64,000 bases of DNA from Stercorarius parasiticus (taxonomy: Eukaryota > Chordata > Aves > Charadriiformes > Stercorariidae): NCBI GenBank assembly GCA_013396915.1, contig VWZL01000899.1:232907-296906 (forward strand), read 5' to 3'. Position numbers and translations under genes: made by a program. Numbering within the stretch: position 1 is the stretch's first letter; each line of letters opens with the position of its first letter. Positions 24,289 through 39,425 of this stretch are shown here, one piece after another. A model generated the notes under the pieces. The model was not told where the DNA came from and made no database searches. It was given only the letters and a program-made list of their open reading frames with translations.

Positions 24289-27200
24289 AATGTTTTGCTG
24301 CCAATTTCTTTTCACCCTTCATCAATTCTTGAAACAATTCTTCTTCTGGTAAAGGTCGTTCCCCTGCACAAAGTCATTGTCATATCAAAGGGGAAGTGTT
24401 GCACTGGAACAGCTATGAGAGAGGGCTGATGGTAACCAAAAAAAGATCTGTGCTTCATCGAGAGATGAAAAAAATCCAAATCTCAGACTAATGATAGTCA
24501 ATATTTCAATGGACCAGCGCTTTACCTGGCCAGGGGCAGAAAATCAAGGGAGGAAGAAGCTGTATTTCAATTCATTTAATCCACAGAAACAAAGCTGCTT
24601 TAAAATGTTCTACTTCCTTTACTTTTAAGTGAGAGATAAGGAGATGGGGGAGCGAGGGGATGTTTCCATTTTATACTTTTTTTCTTTTGTGTAATTTTAA
24701 ACAGACTCTATAAGATGGCCTCACTCCGAGGGCAGCTTTGCAAATGATGTGGTAAGTTTTCCACTTGCCATGGCCACAGGAACCTAGGAAAAGGGGATTT
24801 GCCACACCAGATCAGGCCAGCGAGCCAGCAGGCTCGGCATCGTGCCCCTAGCTGTGTTCCACACTTCTGGCTGCTGAGGGGGCTAAAACCCTCCTCTCCT
24901 CTCCGCACTGCAGGGAAGGGATGGCACATATGGCTGGGAATCAAGGGAGACATCTTTGAAATGGAACCTGACCTCCTCAGAGCTGCCTTCCCCAGTCCTG
25001 TGGGCCAGCTTTGTCCCAGGGAAGGACGTGGCAGTGCACAACTGGTGCCTGCCCATGCCCAGAGCTACCTGTCATCGCCCCAGCCAGGGCTGGCATCTGG
25101 CTAATGGGTTTAAGGATCAAGCTGTCCCTCCACAGCAAAGTTCTCACAGGTCAGAAATCCGGTGTGATCCTAAGAAGTGCAGGCTGAAAGGTAGAGGGCT
25201 GCGCCAATTAACTGATTACTGAAGGATAAATGTCACTGGGCTGCCGTCACTCCCGCCTGGAGACACTGCCAGCCGCAACACTGAAATGAGGAGGGCAGGG
25301 AGAGGAAGCACTGCCTAGTTTTAAAAAGGTCTATCTGCAGGGAAAAAATTGTAAAAAACAAATATGGAAATAATCAAGAGAGCAACTTGCGAGGAGAGGA
25401 TGGAGTTAATCCCAAGATGTCGCCTTCCGCACTCCGGAGTTTCTCTGGGAGCTGCAAACCCCCTGCGGACTCAAAACTCAGTACAGGCAACAGGATGCCA
25501 CGGGCGGCCTGAGCACAGCTAGTTAAAGAGTGACTGCCTGATGGGTGTTTTGACAGAAATTAGGGGCTTTCAACCAAGAGGGAAAAGCTGTTGGGAAACA
25601 TCTGTTTGGTAAAAAAAAAAAAAAAAAATTATTTAAAAAAAGCACAGTAACTTTCCTATTTTCAGTTTTACAGCAAAATACAAACAAACAAACAGCACTT
25701 GTTTTTGCTGGCATTCCTCACCAGGGCTGAGGGGTGGGGGCAGGATAAGCTGGAGACATAATGTCTAGGTAAAGGGGGAATCCTTCCACATGCTGCCCTT
25801 CAGTTAGGGCTCTGGATCTGGAGATTTAATTTCCACACCTTACAACAAGGATGGCTACTAAGAAAGATGACAGGTCAAAGAGCACCGTCCTCGTGGGTGG
25901 AACAATGCAGCAGCCAGAGCTAACGAATACCAAAACAAACAAAAACCCAGGCTGCCTTGAAAGCGTCAGACCCAGAGATCCCCGAGAGACTTTTGTCACA
26001 TTACAACTCCTTCCCTCTCTTGAAGCTGAGAATACTGCTGCTGTGAGGGCTCAAGAAACCCACTCACCTACTCACCAGTGGTAAGTGGAATGATTTCCTG
26101 ATGAGACCGGGGAAGGATGTGGCTCTTGAAATCATCAGCTTCTGCAGAATCTAGCCTTTAATTTGAACAAAACAATGCAACAACAACAAAAAAAGCCAGC
26201 CCTCGTGATTGCACATCTAACTTTCCAAATACGACCCACTGCCGTGCTGCGTTTCCGAGTCTGCAGACAGGCTTCTCCTGTTTTTCCCAAGAAGCCACAC
26301 AGTGAAATCAATAAGACTCATTAATGATAATCAGTACCCTATGGGCAGCAGCAAAACTGACAAGAATCCTGCCAGTTTTGTCCTTCTGCTGTTACTTGGG
26401 GAAGCTCTGATTGACAGGAAAGGCAGATTTCCCACTTGCTTGCATTCAGGAGCGAGAGGAAGTTGCAGACAGAGTCCTGTGGGAGGGTCCTGCCACAGCA
26501 TCCCACACGGGCATCAGCATTAGCTGCAGTCAGAGAAGGGCTTTGCACTCTCCCAATCACCTATAGATGGGATGAGGCTTTTCTTTCTTGTTTTACATCC
26601 TGGTATACTGCTCAGCCCTGAACACCACAACAGGCTTTCCTGCCTCCTCACCTGGCAAGCTGGTGAGCCGATAAGCTTTAAGTCCTGACGCAAGCCATAC
26701 TCACAGCTTTGAGATGCATGGGGAGCTGTATCATGAAAGACAGACTAGGCTTTTAAATAATGCAAAGCGTCTTAGATGTTATTTTCACTCTCTTAACTCT
26801 GGTACAGCGACTAGAGGATCTGCCACCCATTGTCTTTCCACCTGTTGCTGGTGAACCACTAAGAAAGTATTTTGGGACTCAAGGAAGGTACCCAATGGTC
26901 CCTTCAAGCTTCTTCAAGGTCTGCCTCCCCCCAGCTCTCCTCCTACTTCAGGGACTTCCAGTTTTCGCTTGTTCCCTTCAGACCAGAATCTCCTTGGGCA
27001 CCAAACTGGTCCCGGACCCCACCACCCATGTTCTCTGACACGGACCAGCACAAGCAACAAAGCAGATGTGTAGGCAGGGCCACTGGAGATGAACTCCCAT
27101 GGAGATTTTCATTTCAGGATGAAAATGTTATTAATTTTTAAGATTCAGTTACTTGAAGGCATACATTGCACACTTGTTACTTGTTTAAAACATATTTCAC

Positions 27201-30200
27201 TGTTTGATTTAAAACGGTGCCTCTGAAGGGACTGACTGGTTTCCATCTTTGAGGTCTGACTCGAGATATGCAAAAAACACAGTAAGGTTTAAAGCAGCAA
27301 GAATTTCCTCCTTCCCATCCCCTTTGAATAAAACGCGCCATGATAGCATAGCTACACATTTACAGTTTGAGTGGATCATTCCTGAGAATAAAATAGCCTT
27401 TTCCAGAACCTAGGCCTCCACAATGGAGATAGTTGCCTATTAATCAATATTGTGGAAGAAAAGTGTAATAAAATTGATGTCTGTACGTCCAATGTCTGCA
27501 ATCTGCTTAGATAAAAAGCCTGAACATTCTTACAATTCACACTTGCAAGGGAAATAAATGGAAGGATTGACAGAGCCTACATTCGTCAGGAGAAAAACAA
27601 ATCCCCTAAGTGTTTCTCAAGCATAGTATCATCTCATCAGATGATGCACAGGGTGACGCTGAGGTAAAGGAAATGGAGAAAATGCCATTTCCTGCTTCAT
27701 TTCCTCCAGGGAGAATCTGGAGCAAGGTTTCATCAGATTAGAAATCCAAACAACAACATGTAGACTAAACGTTTTGTTTGCAGTTCCAGGCCTTCAAGGG
27801 AAGTACCCTGCTACAAGCGGCAGTGGGTTAGCTCTGCCACCATGAAGGAGCGGCAAAAAGGGGAAGAGGAGCAAGAGAAACCAGTGATGTGAAGAGTAAG
27901 GAGTGGTGGTTGTCACCTCCAACCTTGGTTTCTAGGCCCCGAGTAGGGCAAGTTCATGCTCCACTACAGAAGACAATGTTACTGGTCCAGAGGGGTGGAA
28001 TTTCAGGTTGTCAGTTACAGAAACAGGAGAGGAAAAACCAACCACCCATCTTTTCATTTCCAGAACAGTTCAAATACTAAGCATGCCTCAATTACACACA
28101 TAAAGGACTCAGGTTTTGAAAAATACCAAGTATCAGATCTCTAAACATCAGACATTTGCACATACAGGTACCTCAAAATTGAAAGACATTTTTGGAAATG
28201 TTTTCTGTTCCTGCCAGTTCGCATCAATAGTCACTGCCTTGAAATTGGCAATGTTAGACTGGCATTTACCATCACGAACCACACACATCTACCACGTAAC
28301 AGTGCACAAAAATGGCAAAACAGTCATCCACTGCACTTTATTTCAAAGAAGGTATCTAATGGGGATGTTGTTATGTGCCCAAGCATTAATAAATTTACAT
28401 CAGAAGCTTCTGACTACATTTGTTTTCGGTTGGGCTTTTTAAGAAGCCTGAAGAATGGAGGCAAATTGGATGCTATTCATATCAGAGAGCACTTTGCAAA
28501 ACACCCTGACAGTGGCCCAGAGGGCAGAATTTGGAAAGCACACAAGGGATTGAGGGGCACTGACACCAGGGAAGCCAGTTTGGTTTCAAACAGCTGAAAA
28601 CATCCCCACTTTTGGTCATTTGCTGTGCTCCACACTGGAACCTTTGGTGCTGCACTTCAACCACCTCCTAAGTTCCCCACAACTCATAGTACAGCATTTA
28701 AGACAAACTGAAAACTGTCCTAAATTTACCTTAAAATGCCCCACCCTAATCTTTCTGATGTTAGTTCAGGGCCTGACTGACAAGGCTATCACGTGCCTCT
28801 GAGACAGCTCTGTCAGCCATTTCGAACCAAGAGGTCTAGTGCTTCTCCAGCACAGTCCTCAACCTCATGTCCAAAATTGATTCCGGTACTTTCCCAAATA
28901 AAGCATGGGTGACAGACCCAAAAAGTTTCACTCACAGTGATGCTAAGGACTAGATCTTGCCTGCAAGGTGGCTTTTTTTGGTGCCCACATCAGCAGGGCA
29001 AACAAATCACTTGATGTGGTATTTTCAGCATAATCCTGGAGTCTTGAGCACCGACAGTTGATTGAAAGGATTGACAATTATGGAAAGGATCGCAGTTGAT
29101 CAGGGCACAAGGCATTTTTCTACCTAGTAAATGGAACAACTTTCCTCTTTGGCCTGAGACACGAGGATTTATCAATCCTACAACATAGATTTAAGGCCAT
29201 CTAGTAGCACATACTTTCTTTTCTTTTCTCTACTATATGTTTAGACAATCAGAGAAATGGTTATTAATGTTGGACATCGTACCAATAGTGCTGAACTGCT
29301 CAAAGTAATGCAATTCCAGTAGCTCTGGATCCCTTCTTAGGGATCAAAAACTAAAATACCAAGCTGGAACTCGGATCTCCAAACCATTTTTCAGAAGCTA
29401 CTTTTCATTTTTCTATTCATCTATTCTAACACAAGAAACCTCACCCAGCTTTGATACAGATACGCAACACCCTTCAAGTCACTCAGGCCCCATGGTGGCC
29501 CACGGAACTCCAGCTTATGCTTCCTCGGACATGCTGCCGGGGTGTGCTCTTTTTAGATAGTAAACACCATCATGTACCTCTTTGCCCACAACAGCCTCCT
29601 CCCTCTCTCTCAGTGCATGGTGAAGCACATGGATGTGTGAGAAAGTTCACTACGCATTTGGGATCTCTGTTAGCTACCCGATTTGCATCTGTTCTGCACA
29701 AGGAGATACCGTAGAAAGCTTCAAGAAAGAAATGGAAAAGAAAAATCCAGATGAATATAGTGTTCCTCTTAGCACTTCTATATTAGTAGCCAGGTTGATA
29801 GTTCTGCCTATGGAAGTGACAAGTTTTGCATTGTACGTACATGTTGTGTTGTCTGCTGTTCTCCTTTGGAAGCAAGCACACAGTCACCAGCAGCAGCAGT
29901 GCTGTACAGATTGAAAGAAACAGCATAAATCTGTTCAAGGCCTTCCCTGGAAGCCCTTCCAATAAAAGTTGAGGGATTATTTTTTTTTGCAATGGGAACA
30001 AGTGATCGCTCTGAACCAGAACTCCCAGAATTGAAATATTCCTGCGCTGAATATAATTCTAGATCCTGATCTACACTTCACATAAATCCCCTACGTGGGT
30101 AACAGCTGCAAATCAAAACCAAGACAGACATCACGGGCAGGCCAAGCAGGCGGCCTTCTGGGCTGCCTGATTTTGGCAACTAATTCTTATGGCAGCTCCT

Positions 30201-33200
30201 GCCTACCCACTCCTTGCTGGCCAGAATGACCTCAGGAAGTTGGCAGATTTTGCAAGTAACACGCAGTGGTGAAGACTCAGATCCACCAGGAACCAGTTGT
30301 CTTGTGTCAGCCGTGACCACAACCCAGCTGTGAATGCCACAAAATTAGAGAAAACTTGAGCTGTACTTTGTGGGTAGCCCCCCTCCCCGCCTCATTTTGA
30401 TTACTTGGTCTTCCGGGACTTTATCTTCATTCTGGCTTACAAAGCATCCCCCGTTGGTGGGCTGACACAAAGAGAGCCAGTAGCAAAGGAGTCTGCTATT
30501 GTCTTAGTCAGAAAAGTCTCCTCAGAAGAACAAGCGACAGGAGGGAAGAGGAAACCCCGTGGAGCAAAAGTACACAAAGACTGTGCTGCTGCTAGCTCTG
30601 CTTCTCTAGCTCCTATTGATGTTTATTTCTGAAACGCGTCAGAAGTAACAGAAACATCACCCAGCACTGATTTTACGAAGGGAGAGAAAGGAGAATGTCC
30701 TTTTCTTCTCTCTCCCATTTAGTTTGCAAGGCCAGCCCCCTGCCCAGCCTGGCTGTCCCCTTGCATGCTGGCTCTCCTGCAGCTGGGGCTCTGCCAAGGA
30801 GGCCGTGCCCCGGATCGCAGGAGTGAATGCCCTGCACTGTTGTGCTTGCGTTTGCTGGGACTTTGGCCAGCTATTGGTGGTTTTACCCTGTCATATATCA
30901 TATTCTCCTTGATGTTTACAGGCTGGGCAGCCTGTGCCTGCTAAATATTTACTTGATCTGATTTGCCCAATCAAACTTTGGGTCTGATAAAGTAACAAGC
31001 GGCTCTTGACCTTTTGTGCCTCTCTGCTTCCTGAGGTCCATCCTGGATGTGTTGTGAAACCAGAGCCTTGCTGTTACTGCATTAGGGTCTGGGGAGAAAA
31101 GGTGACAGAAGTGACTTTCAACTCAGACCTGTCATCGTTTTGGTCTCTGACAGAAAGACTTACAACCTAACCAGACTGAAGCTTCCAGCACTACTACTTA
31201 CAGGAGAAAGGAGGCAGATGGACCATCATTCTCTCCAGTACTTCGCTACTCCTCTTTTCCACCCACCTACACTTCTCCAGGGAGCCAGAGGACAGAAGGT
31301 CTCAAGGTGCCCATTTTCCACTTGGCCATTCCTCACACATCAGACTCTGAGGTGCCAGCAGTAACAACGCATTAAAGAGACAATTAATAGCATTAATACA
31401 GCTCTCCTTGAAGCAGCATACTGATACGGGGACTAGGAGTAAGGAGATTTTATTTCTTTCAGGAAAAAAAATATCAGAGTGTTCTCACTTAAAACTACCT
31501 CTTACGCAGAAAACCTTTAAAGAGCAGAGAAGGGATGGAAGTAGACCACCAGTAGGTAAAAATATTCTGTTTATGAAACCCTCTGCCCAGTCTGCCTCAA
31601 TAAGTCAATATTTCTCAGCATCAACCAGCCCAATTCATAGAGGAAAGTACGTTCGTGCAAATAGAACAGCATTTAGCAAAGAAATTCTCTGCTTTGCCAT
31701 TTACTTAATGTCCTGGGCAAGGCATTAGTCAAAACATTTGTTCTATGAAGGTATATTAAATCACCCATTTCAGTCCCTTCTCTTCCAAAAGCTTTGGTCC
31801 TCTGTGGAAGAGCTTTTCTCTACGCAGCCCACGAAGACAAGACATTCAGTCTCCTTTTTTTCTAGCCAAATATTCTATTAATGCACTAGTTTATTATTTT
31901 GACTCATAACAATCAGATTATTATGTAATTCTTAATTGCAGCAAGAATTGTCTAGAGACTAATGCTTAGATCTCACTGACAGAAAGTGTTTTATTAATGT
32001 CTTAGATTATGTTTAAAGAAACATAAACACACCAAAGTTGTTCTAGGCAAAATATTCATTATACTTTCCCAGATTATGACACTTTTATTCTGGCACACTG
32101 TCAATAAAGCAAAAACAGAATTATAAAGGTCTTGGCTCTGTTTTTACATTGTCTTAGAACAGGTAAGTGCAGAATCAGAACATCAATATTTGGCCCCTAC
32201 TTAATAAATTCAGCTCAACAAATTCTTTCCTTCACTGTGAGAAGTACTGTTTGAGCCAACAGTCCAAAATCCCAGGGAAAACAGGGACAAGTGAGGTTTA
32301 TTTGTTCGACTCTCAGATAGCGGTGCTGCTCAAGTAAGTTTCTGGAAACACAGGGACCTGCAGTGTTTCAGAAAATGAGGGAGCTTTTCATCCTTTATAT
32401 AGGAAATGAGCACCCTTCTCAGAGGAAGGCTGCCATGACACTGTTAAAACAAAGCCAAAAAACACAGCACGTAGGCAAAATACCACCTCATGATCTTGAA
32501 TAGCCATCAGGGTTGTTTATTATTGTAGCAGTGATTTTCTAGTAAGATGCTGGAATGTCTTTGAGCATGGCCCTGCCTAAATTAAAAATGTTTTCGATTA
32601 TTATTATTTCCAACTACAGCATCTCTCTGTTGGGATTTTGCAAATGCCACTTGCGTAGATTTCTGCTCATCAGGTGAGCAGTCTCAATAGAATCCTTGCA
32701 CCATGCTAACAGGAGAAATTTGTGTGAGTCCCATGGGGGCAGCAAAATGGTTTACCTTAGATACATGAATTTATATTGTTACATTATAAAAGCTTTGCAG
32801 AAAGGAGAATTTTCTACCAGGTGTCAAGCTTCTGTACTGCATAATCTATCATCAAATCTCAAAGACATCTGGCCAATTATTTTATTTTCCTTTTAAAAAC
32901 CAAAGGGAGGAAATAAAAGCAAATTTAACATTTACATTACTATTTGTGAAAGTGAAAATAATGTTTCTTCCAGCAAGTTATGTCATATTTACTTTTTAGT
33001 GTAACATGTTGACAAATTAAATATTTTGCAGAAAAAACTTCTCCACTACCATTAAAAAAAAAGAGGTTTTTTTCCCACTTCATGGCAGCTCCAATCAATA
33101 TTATTAAAAAAAAAAAAAAAAAGAGGAGGGCAGATGCTGCTCACTTTGAATTAAATTCTTTCTTTAAGGAATCTTTTCCTAGGTGCAGACTGAACCTGGA

Positions 33201-36200
33201 CTTTCAAATTCCTCTCACCAGGTAGCAAAGCATACCTTGGCTCTGCTTTGCTTCCTCCAGCACAGATCCTCTCCCATCCAACCGCACCTTTGAGCGGCAA
33301 AAGTCTCCTTGCTGCCTGCCCACCCAGCACCCTCTGTCGCAGGACGCTCGCAGTACTGCCTGGGAATTTCCCTCTCACTGCCTCAAACACCACCCCAGTG
33401 CTAGCAGGAGAAACGTGCACGCTTCTCTTCTACAGTTTCAAAGAAACCCCTCTGAAATCTGACCTCCCACGCACAGCCACGTGCCTCCCCACACCTGGGC
33501 TAGTAGGAGGTTCATGTGCTTGGCTTCTGCATGTCTTGCTGCTTTAGTATGAAACGACCCTTGAAATGGGGTGAGATGCTTTCAGGAGGTAACGCTTCTG
33601 TCTTGTGTAGCTCTGTAGGTGCTCTAGGCTTGAGGACTTCACTGACAGCTAACTACACAGAGGTACCAAGGGAGGTCTTCAGGATTTAGTGACCAAGAGA
33701 AGCACCCAACATCCGGCTGGTGCAAAGCACCTCTCCTGCAGCAGAGTGTTTACAGCAATACGGTTTTCTCAGACTAACTTTAATGGTAACTCAGTCCTGT
33801 GTTGCATCTGAGAACTTTCTGAAAGGTGCCAGCTGTCCTTCACAGCTATGGATGTAATTTAGATTGTAATCCTCACCCTCAGCAACATTCAGGATATGCA
33901 AGCTGCAGCATCTGAATAAAAAAACATGTATCCCTCCACATAGCACAGTCTGTGGAGAGGTCAAGGTCAAGTTGGTTGTTTTTTGTAGTTTGGTTTTTTG
34001 TTTTTGTTTTTTTACCACTGCTTAAACTAAAACTCTTTCCCTACATGGGACTGCCACCATGAGTTACCTTGAATGCACACACAGTACGAAGAGACAGAGA
34101 ACGGCTCTGCTGAATGAGGGAAAGAGGCCATAAGAAAAAACAAACACACCCCACCCCTCACTCCCCCCAAATCTTCCACGTTTCCTGATTTCTACACATT
34201 TTCCTCTGCAGCCTTAAGATCCTTTGCCGTTCAGGTACAACACACACACATCACAAGCTCTCTACCACCACACCTCAGGTGCAACAGCTCTGCTATTCTC
34301 TGGAGCAGAGTGTGCCAGCCTCTGCAGACCACGTCCTGATTCCATGATAAGGACAAAGATCTCCTTGCAGCTCAGCAATTATTGTAAGGAGCTAGCAGTT
34401 ATCTCTTAAGGCATGGAGGCCAAATCATGTACTTTTTCCTTGGTTTTGGATGTAAAACTTGCAAGCTTAACAGTTTCCTTTTTCTATTGCAATCCTCTAG
34501 CAGGTATCCAAATCATAAACACAGCAGCAAAAGCAGATCCATACTAAAATCTTAACAGATAATTTGGGGTATAATAGAAAAGTGAATTGCAAGTTACAGG
34601 AGGGGGACAAAAAAGAAGAAAAAAAAAGAAAAAAAAGGAACAGCAACCAGCTCCGCCTTCCTCCTGACATTGATTCATTTCAGCTGGTGAGAAGTTACGA
34701 GCTGGGAACTGCACAACTACTATCACTGGTTTTGTCAGAGAATCCTTCTCAAGTTTCACCAAACCCATTTCAACTCCTGCTGCTGTTACAAAAGCATCAT
34801 AAAAATAGCAGCAAAACTGTGCTTTTTGAAGCAAGCAGTGCAGAAAAATATCCTTCACAAAAGCAAAGTTTGCAGCATGCTGTAATTAAGCTCACATCCT
34901 GACAGCGGGAGCATGAAGTTTTATTCTAAATATAGCAGAAGCCTTTCCAATGTACAACCCCCTTTTTAATGCAAGATTTACAAAATTAGTCATTATATGC
35001 CAACACCCTCCTAGGAATTCTTTAAAAAATATTTTGGGTTCAAATGCAGGGAGCTTTACAGCAGGGATTCAGTGTAATCTCTAGTGTCAAGAAACAAATA
35101 ATTTTGGTTTATTTACTTATTGCCTACGCAGCGCTTGGAGTAGGGCAGGCGCTACACGCAGGCAGGAAGATGCAGCCTCTGCCAGGCCTGACGGCTTGAG
35201 CAGGCAGCAGCACATACAGAACACAAAGGGTAGACAAATCCCTCGACTTTTTTTTCTCCTAACATCGATCTCTTTTCCCAGCTTTCAGCACCTGTTTTTC
35301 GTGGCATTTTACCTTCAGCTTGCAAGGCAGTAAAGGCTCCACCAGCTTTGGGTTGGCTTTAATTCAGTCAAAAGCAGAGATTTAAGCCAGCTCGGGCTAG
35401 CTCATGCTAAAATGCAGTTTGACTGGCTGGCATGAATGAGACCACACCACGTTTAAACTGGGTTTGGAAACCATGTTTTTAAACAGATATTCTTAAAATA
35501 GATCACATCCAAATCATGATCCTAACTGTATCAGTTGAAGGCAGAAAAATTCATAGTTTCCACAACGAAAGCATCCTGTAACTCCAGAGAAATGAGATTC
35601 TGGCCTATGTTTTATCTTTGTGTTTCTGGTTCAGGCTGCAGACCTCATCCACATCCTGCACCACCTTTGCAGTGGAAAGGGAAGAGGGAGGAAGCCCCTG
35701 GGTGACCCTCCGCCGCAGTGCCCGTGTTGCAGGAGCTTCTCTTGGGTGGGTGAGTGGCCTGGCTCCTGGAGAGAGCCTCTGGAGAGGTGGACTTGGCTCT
35801 GAGGTAGCACAACACCAGGCAGGACAAGCGTTTCCAACAAGGTGTGCACTACAACTGCTTCAGACAGCTGCAGTGGCGCCAAAGCAGCTGGGTAAACTCC
35901 CATAAAAACAGCAACAGGCTCCCAGCAAAATCCATTTTTGATTGAGGTCAGCCTAACCCCATCCCTGCACTCCGTACAACAAACCCAGCCACTGGCAACA
36001 TGAGGCTCAAAGCTGGGCTCTGAGGGTCGTACCCGATTTCATTGATGGGCAAGTTTGGTAGAAGCAGAAGCCAGCTCCTCAGCACCACGCTGAACCTACA
36101 GGAAAGTGGCAGGAACATGGGGATACCCTGCTGATACAAGCAAGTGCCGACACACTCAGGTACTTAGAAGAGAAGCCTTGTTCCCCAGCCTACACTGCCC

Positions 36201-39140
36201 CAGATCAGCCCAACACTGTACCTTTTCCTGCCCTCTCCTGCCCAGCATTCAATCTGTGTAAAACGCAAGCCTGCTGCAGCACACAGCACACAGTGCAGTT
36301 TCTACATCGCTCACCTTCCTGAAGGTGGGCATGGCAATGATGACAGAGGACATCGGACCTGTGCGTCCCTCTGATACCCAGGCTGTCTCAGGGGCGGCCT
36401 AATTATCTGACTCAAACCCCAGGATCCTGCATGCCCATGGCTGCTCCCCTGCTCGGAAGTCTTAGTATTTCTCCTGTTCCGTACAGTATGATGGACAACG
36501 AACCTCTCTCCTACTGCATATACCAAAACTCACATGGAAAAGAGCGCAATGTCGTAGCCTGTATCAATTCCCTTTAAAAACAAAATTCCAAGCCCTGTAT
36601 TTTGTAAGAGGCTCCAGACTGTGCCTGGAAGCTGTGAACATGTAACAGTGAGCAAATCCACCATTTACCCAAGGCTGTTTTCCTTGTGGGTTTTTTTTCA
36701 GTAGCATGCATGCATGCCTTCGGTGTTTACTGTCAGCAATTTTCAACATGCTGACACAGCTAAAAGTGACCACAAAGCCAATGCAAGCAGGCAAAGAGAA
36801 GAAACAGAAGTAGAAATGTCAGGAGGTGCAGACTCAAACTTTGCACTTCTGCGGCAGTAACTACCAAGGTAACCCGGCTATCACGGGAAAGAACGTGATT
36901 AGCACAACTTGGGGCAGCCTCACCTTTTTCCTCCTCTTTCATTAACCAATAGAGCTTTGTTCCCGATGTTGCTATTTTTGTGGCTGACGCATGCAAAGAG
37001 CGAAGGAGAGCGCCTTTCACACTACAAGTGTTATATTTCTTTCCCCGCCATTGGCTTATTCAGGATGGCTGCGTTGTTTTTCCAGCAGCTCCATGGACTT
37101 CTCCTCTGCAGTTTAACTCCAAGAGCAATTTTTTGGTTTGTATTTGCTTATTTCTGAGCAGCAGTTGAAAGCTAGATGAACAATGCAGTGCCTGAAAACA
37201 TCCTGGGAATGATTAATAGAGACTTTAGAAACTCCACCACAAAGTTTAGGTCCTGAGCTTGCCATGCCTTTAAGCTACAGGAATGTAAACTAACACATGC
37301 AGGTTTTAAATAACTACACCTGAATTTTAAAACACACTCTGCAAAAGCAAAAATATTAATGAAGTAGGACAGGCATAAAAAGCACCTCTTAACCTGAGTA
37401 ATAACAACTTGCTCTTAGTTTTACCAGCAGAACTTGTCAAGCGCCCCTCTCTGGGTTGCCCTTCTGTCTAGAATAAGCAGCTGGAACAAGCAGAACAAAG
37501 CCACAGGGGCTGTTGTTTCCTGCAATTCCCAAGCTGATGCAGAGCCATTTTTTTAGAAAATGGAAAGAACCTAATGAAGATTTTCTTACCACTCCACTGG
37601 AAAAAGCCCATCTCTGTGGAAAAGCTTTACTATAGTAACTTGTAACAATACACATGAAAAGCTGCCCATGTAGCAGAAATTTCCATTTCTCCTTAAGTTC
37701 AGTATTTCTCCATTTTTACATTTCAGTTATAATACAGGTGACAGATGCTAAGTAACACAAATTCAAAGAAAACCTAAGAAACAAGCTGTTGATTATACTT
37801 CAAAACCTTGCTCAGAATTAAATAAACTTCCCTGATTTTCATTATTTGTGTAGCATTTCCAATGCTAATAGGCACATATACATTAGAACAAAAGGTCCTG
37901 GGGTCACTATATCTAAGATTAACGTACATACCACATAGCATCCAAATAACAAGCACTGAAAAAAGCACTGGCACCTGAATGTGCCTCTAAAGAGCTGCAA
38001 CCAATTACAGATTTAATCTATAAATAATGGCAACGAACGCTTAAGTGTCAACATTTCTGCAAGAGAGATCCAGCCCTTTGCAGAAGAGAAGAGCATAAGG
38101 AAGAGGACGACAAGGGAACCACATTCGTCTGTACACCGGTGCCTTCACAGGGAGCGCTCAGTCTCATCTCGCCTGCGTTTACTGACTGGCTTCCTCTCAT
38201 CCAAAGCTCAGCACCGCGTGTGCCTCCCTGTGCAGGGCTCTGAATGGCACATGCAGCTGTGATGGAGCATTTGATATCATGGAGCTGCTGGATGCCAGTG
38301 TCATGATGGTTGTCACTTGTGCGAGCAAGGAAAGAGCACAACAGCATAGATCACACTGCCTCTCCATCCTGCAACGCTGGCTGTCGAGAATCAATAGCTT
38401 CCCCGGCCAGGGTCTGGCGTCCCAGCCTACAGGATCAATTCAGAGGCATGATTTGATAGTTATGCTGCTGTGAACTCCTTGCAAATCCCAGCGGTGATTT
38501 AAGAGCTGTGCTAAGAGCGGAGCCATGAACTCTCCTGACTGGAGGCAAGATCTGAGTTTCCCCAGAGCAACGTTCAGCCCAAGTCTTTTCCTGGGCTGTG
38601 CACAGCCACCACCAGATGCTTACAAATGCCACACTTGGGGTGAAACAAGACAAATGCCACCCCATGTAGACTGGACTGGAGCAGCCAGGCTGCGTAAGCA
38701 CTCCCTCCATCCAGCCAATTTTGGGATGCTTCTCCACAGGGACGGTGTGGCCTGGTGGTACACCCCTCTGGAGCAGCCATACTGATCCTTCCAGCTCTCC
38801 TCGTGATCAGCTCATGGCCTGCTGGCAGGCACCGAGCGCTCATTCACACACACCTCTTTGGGTGAAACAACACAAACTAATTCCAGCACAGCAGAAAGGC
38901 GACAAGGGAAGGCCTTTAAAAGATAACACAGGGCCTGATAAAATAGCCATCAGGAAAAATGTTTGGAGGGGGAAAAAACAGGGTTGTTCTATAGGCACTT
39001 TTCTCTTCATAACCCAAATAGGATCCCCACCATTCCTCACAGTATAAATTTCTGTTTTCTTAAGAATTTCCTCACATGTCCAGTTGAAAATATTATAAGA
39101 GTCTTTTTGTAGTCTAATGCAGAAGTAACTCTCAGGGCCT
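24289..39140. other. Long intron 1 stretch with only simple repeats
   Basis: I recognise no gene, CR1 copy or SINE in these 15 kb. Homopolymers are A18 at 25611-25628 and A17 at 33106-33122, with an A/G-rich patch at about 34,608-34,640. The phrase CAGATCAGGCCAGCGAGCC near 24,806 faintly recalls the old repeat at 61995-62165 but is too short to call. Short reading frames throughout lack family resemblance. Confidence 0.6.
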
Positions 39141-39144
39141 GATG

Positions 39145-39425
39145 GACACTAATGGACTTCAGTGGCCCTGACCTGCCCTACCTGGGCCCCACGGCCCAGG
39201 ACCCCATGTCAGCCCCCTAGGACCGCTCCCCAGCTCCTGCCCGGCCACCCTTGGGGCCATCTCCCGTCCCGTCCCCAGGGAGGTGCCCGATGCCCGGGGT
39301 TGCCCTGCTCCTGGCCGGGATGGGGGCCCAGCTGCCTGGCCTTGCCCCAACAGACCCCCATGGGGAGCCCATGCTGGCCCCAGCCCCAAGAAGCCCTCAA
39401 GCCCACACAGCACCCTGATAGAGCA
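39145..39425. other. GC-rich island-like block, function unknown
   Basis: About 280 bases are strongly C-rich on the plus strand, in sharp contrast to AT-rich flanks (ATTAATTAATTTATTAAAAC follows directly). Both strands are open for about 90 codons, as composition alone would produce. I see no TATA box, splice sites or repeat-family match. It may be an unrecognised GC-rich mobile element fragment or a C-rich simple region. CpG density is modest, so a CpG-island promoter is not supported. Confidence 0.45.

Noticed and set aside
24800..24860. Second copy of the old repeat seen at 61995-62165
   Set aside because: The shared phrase is under 20 bases and the neighbouring consensus phrases are missing.
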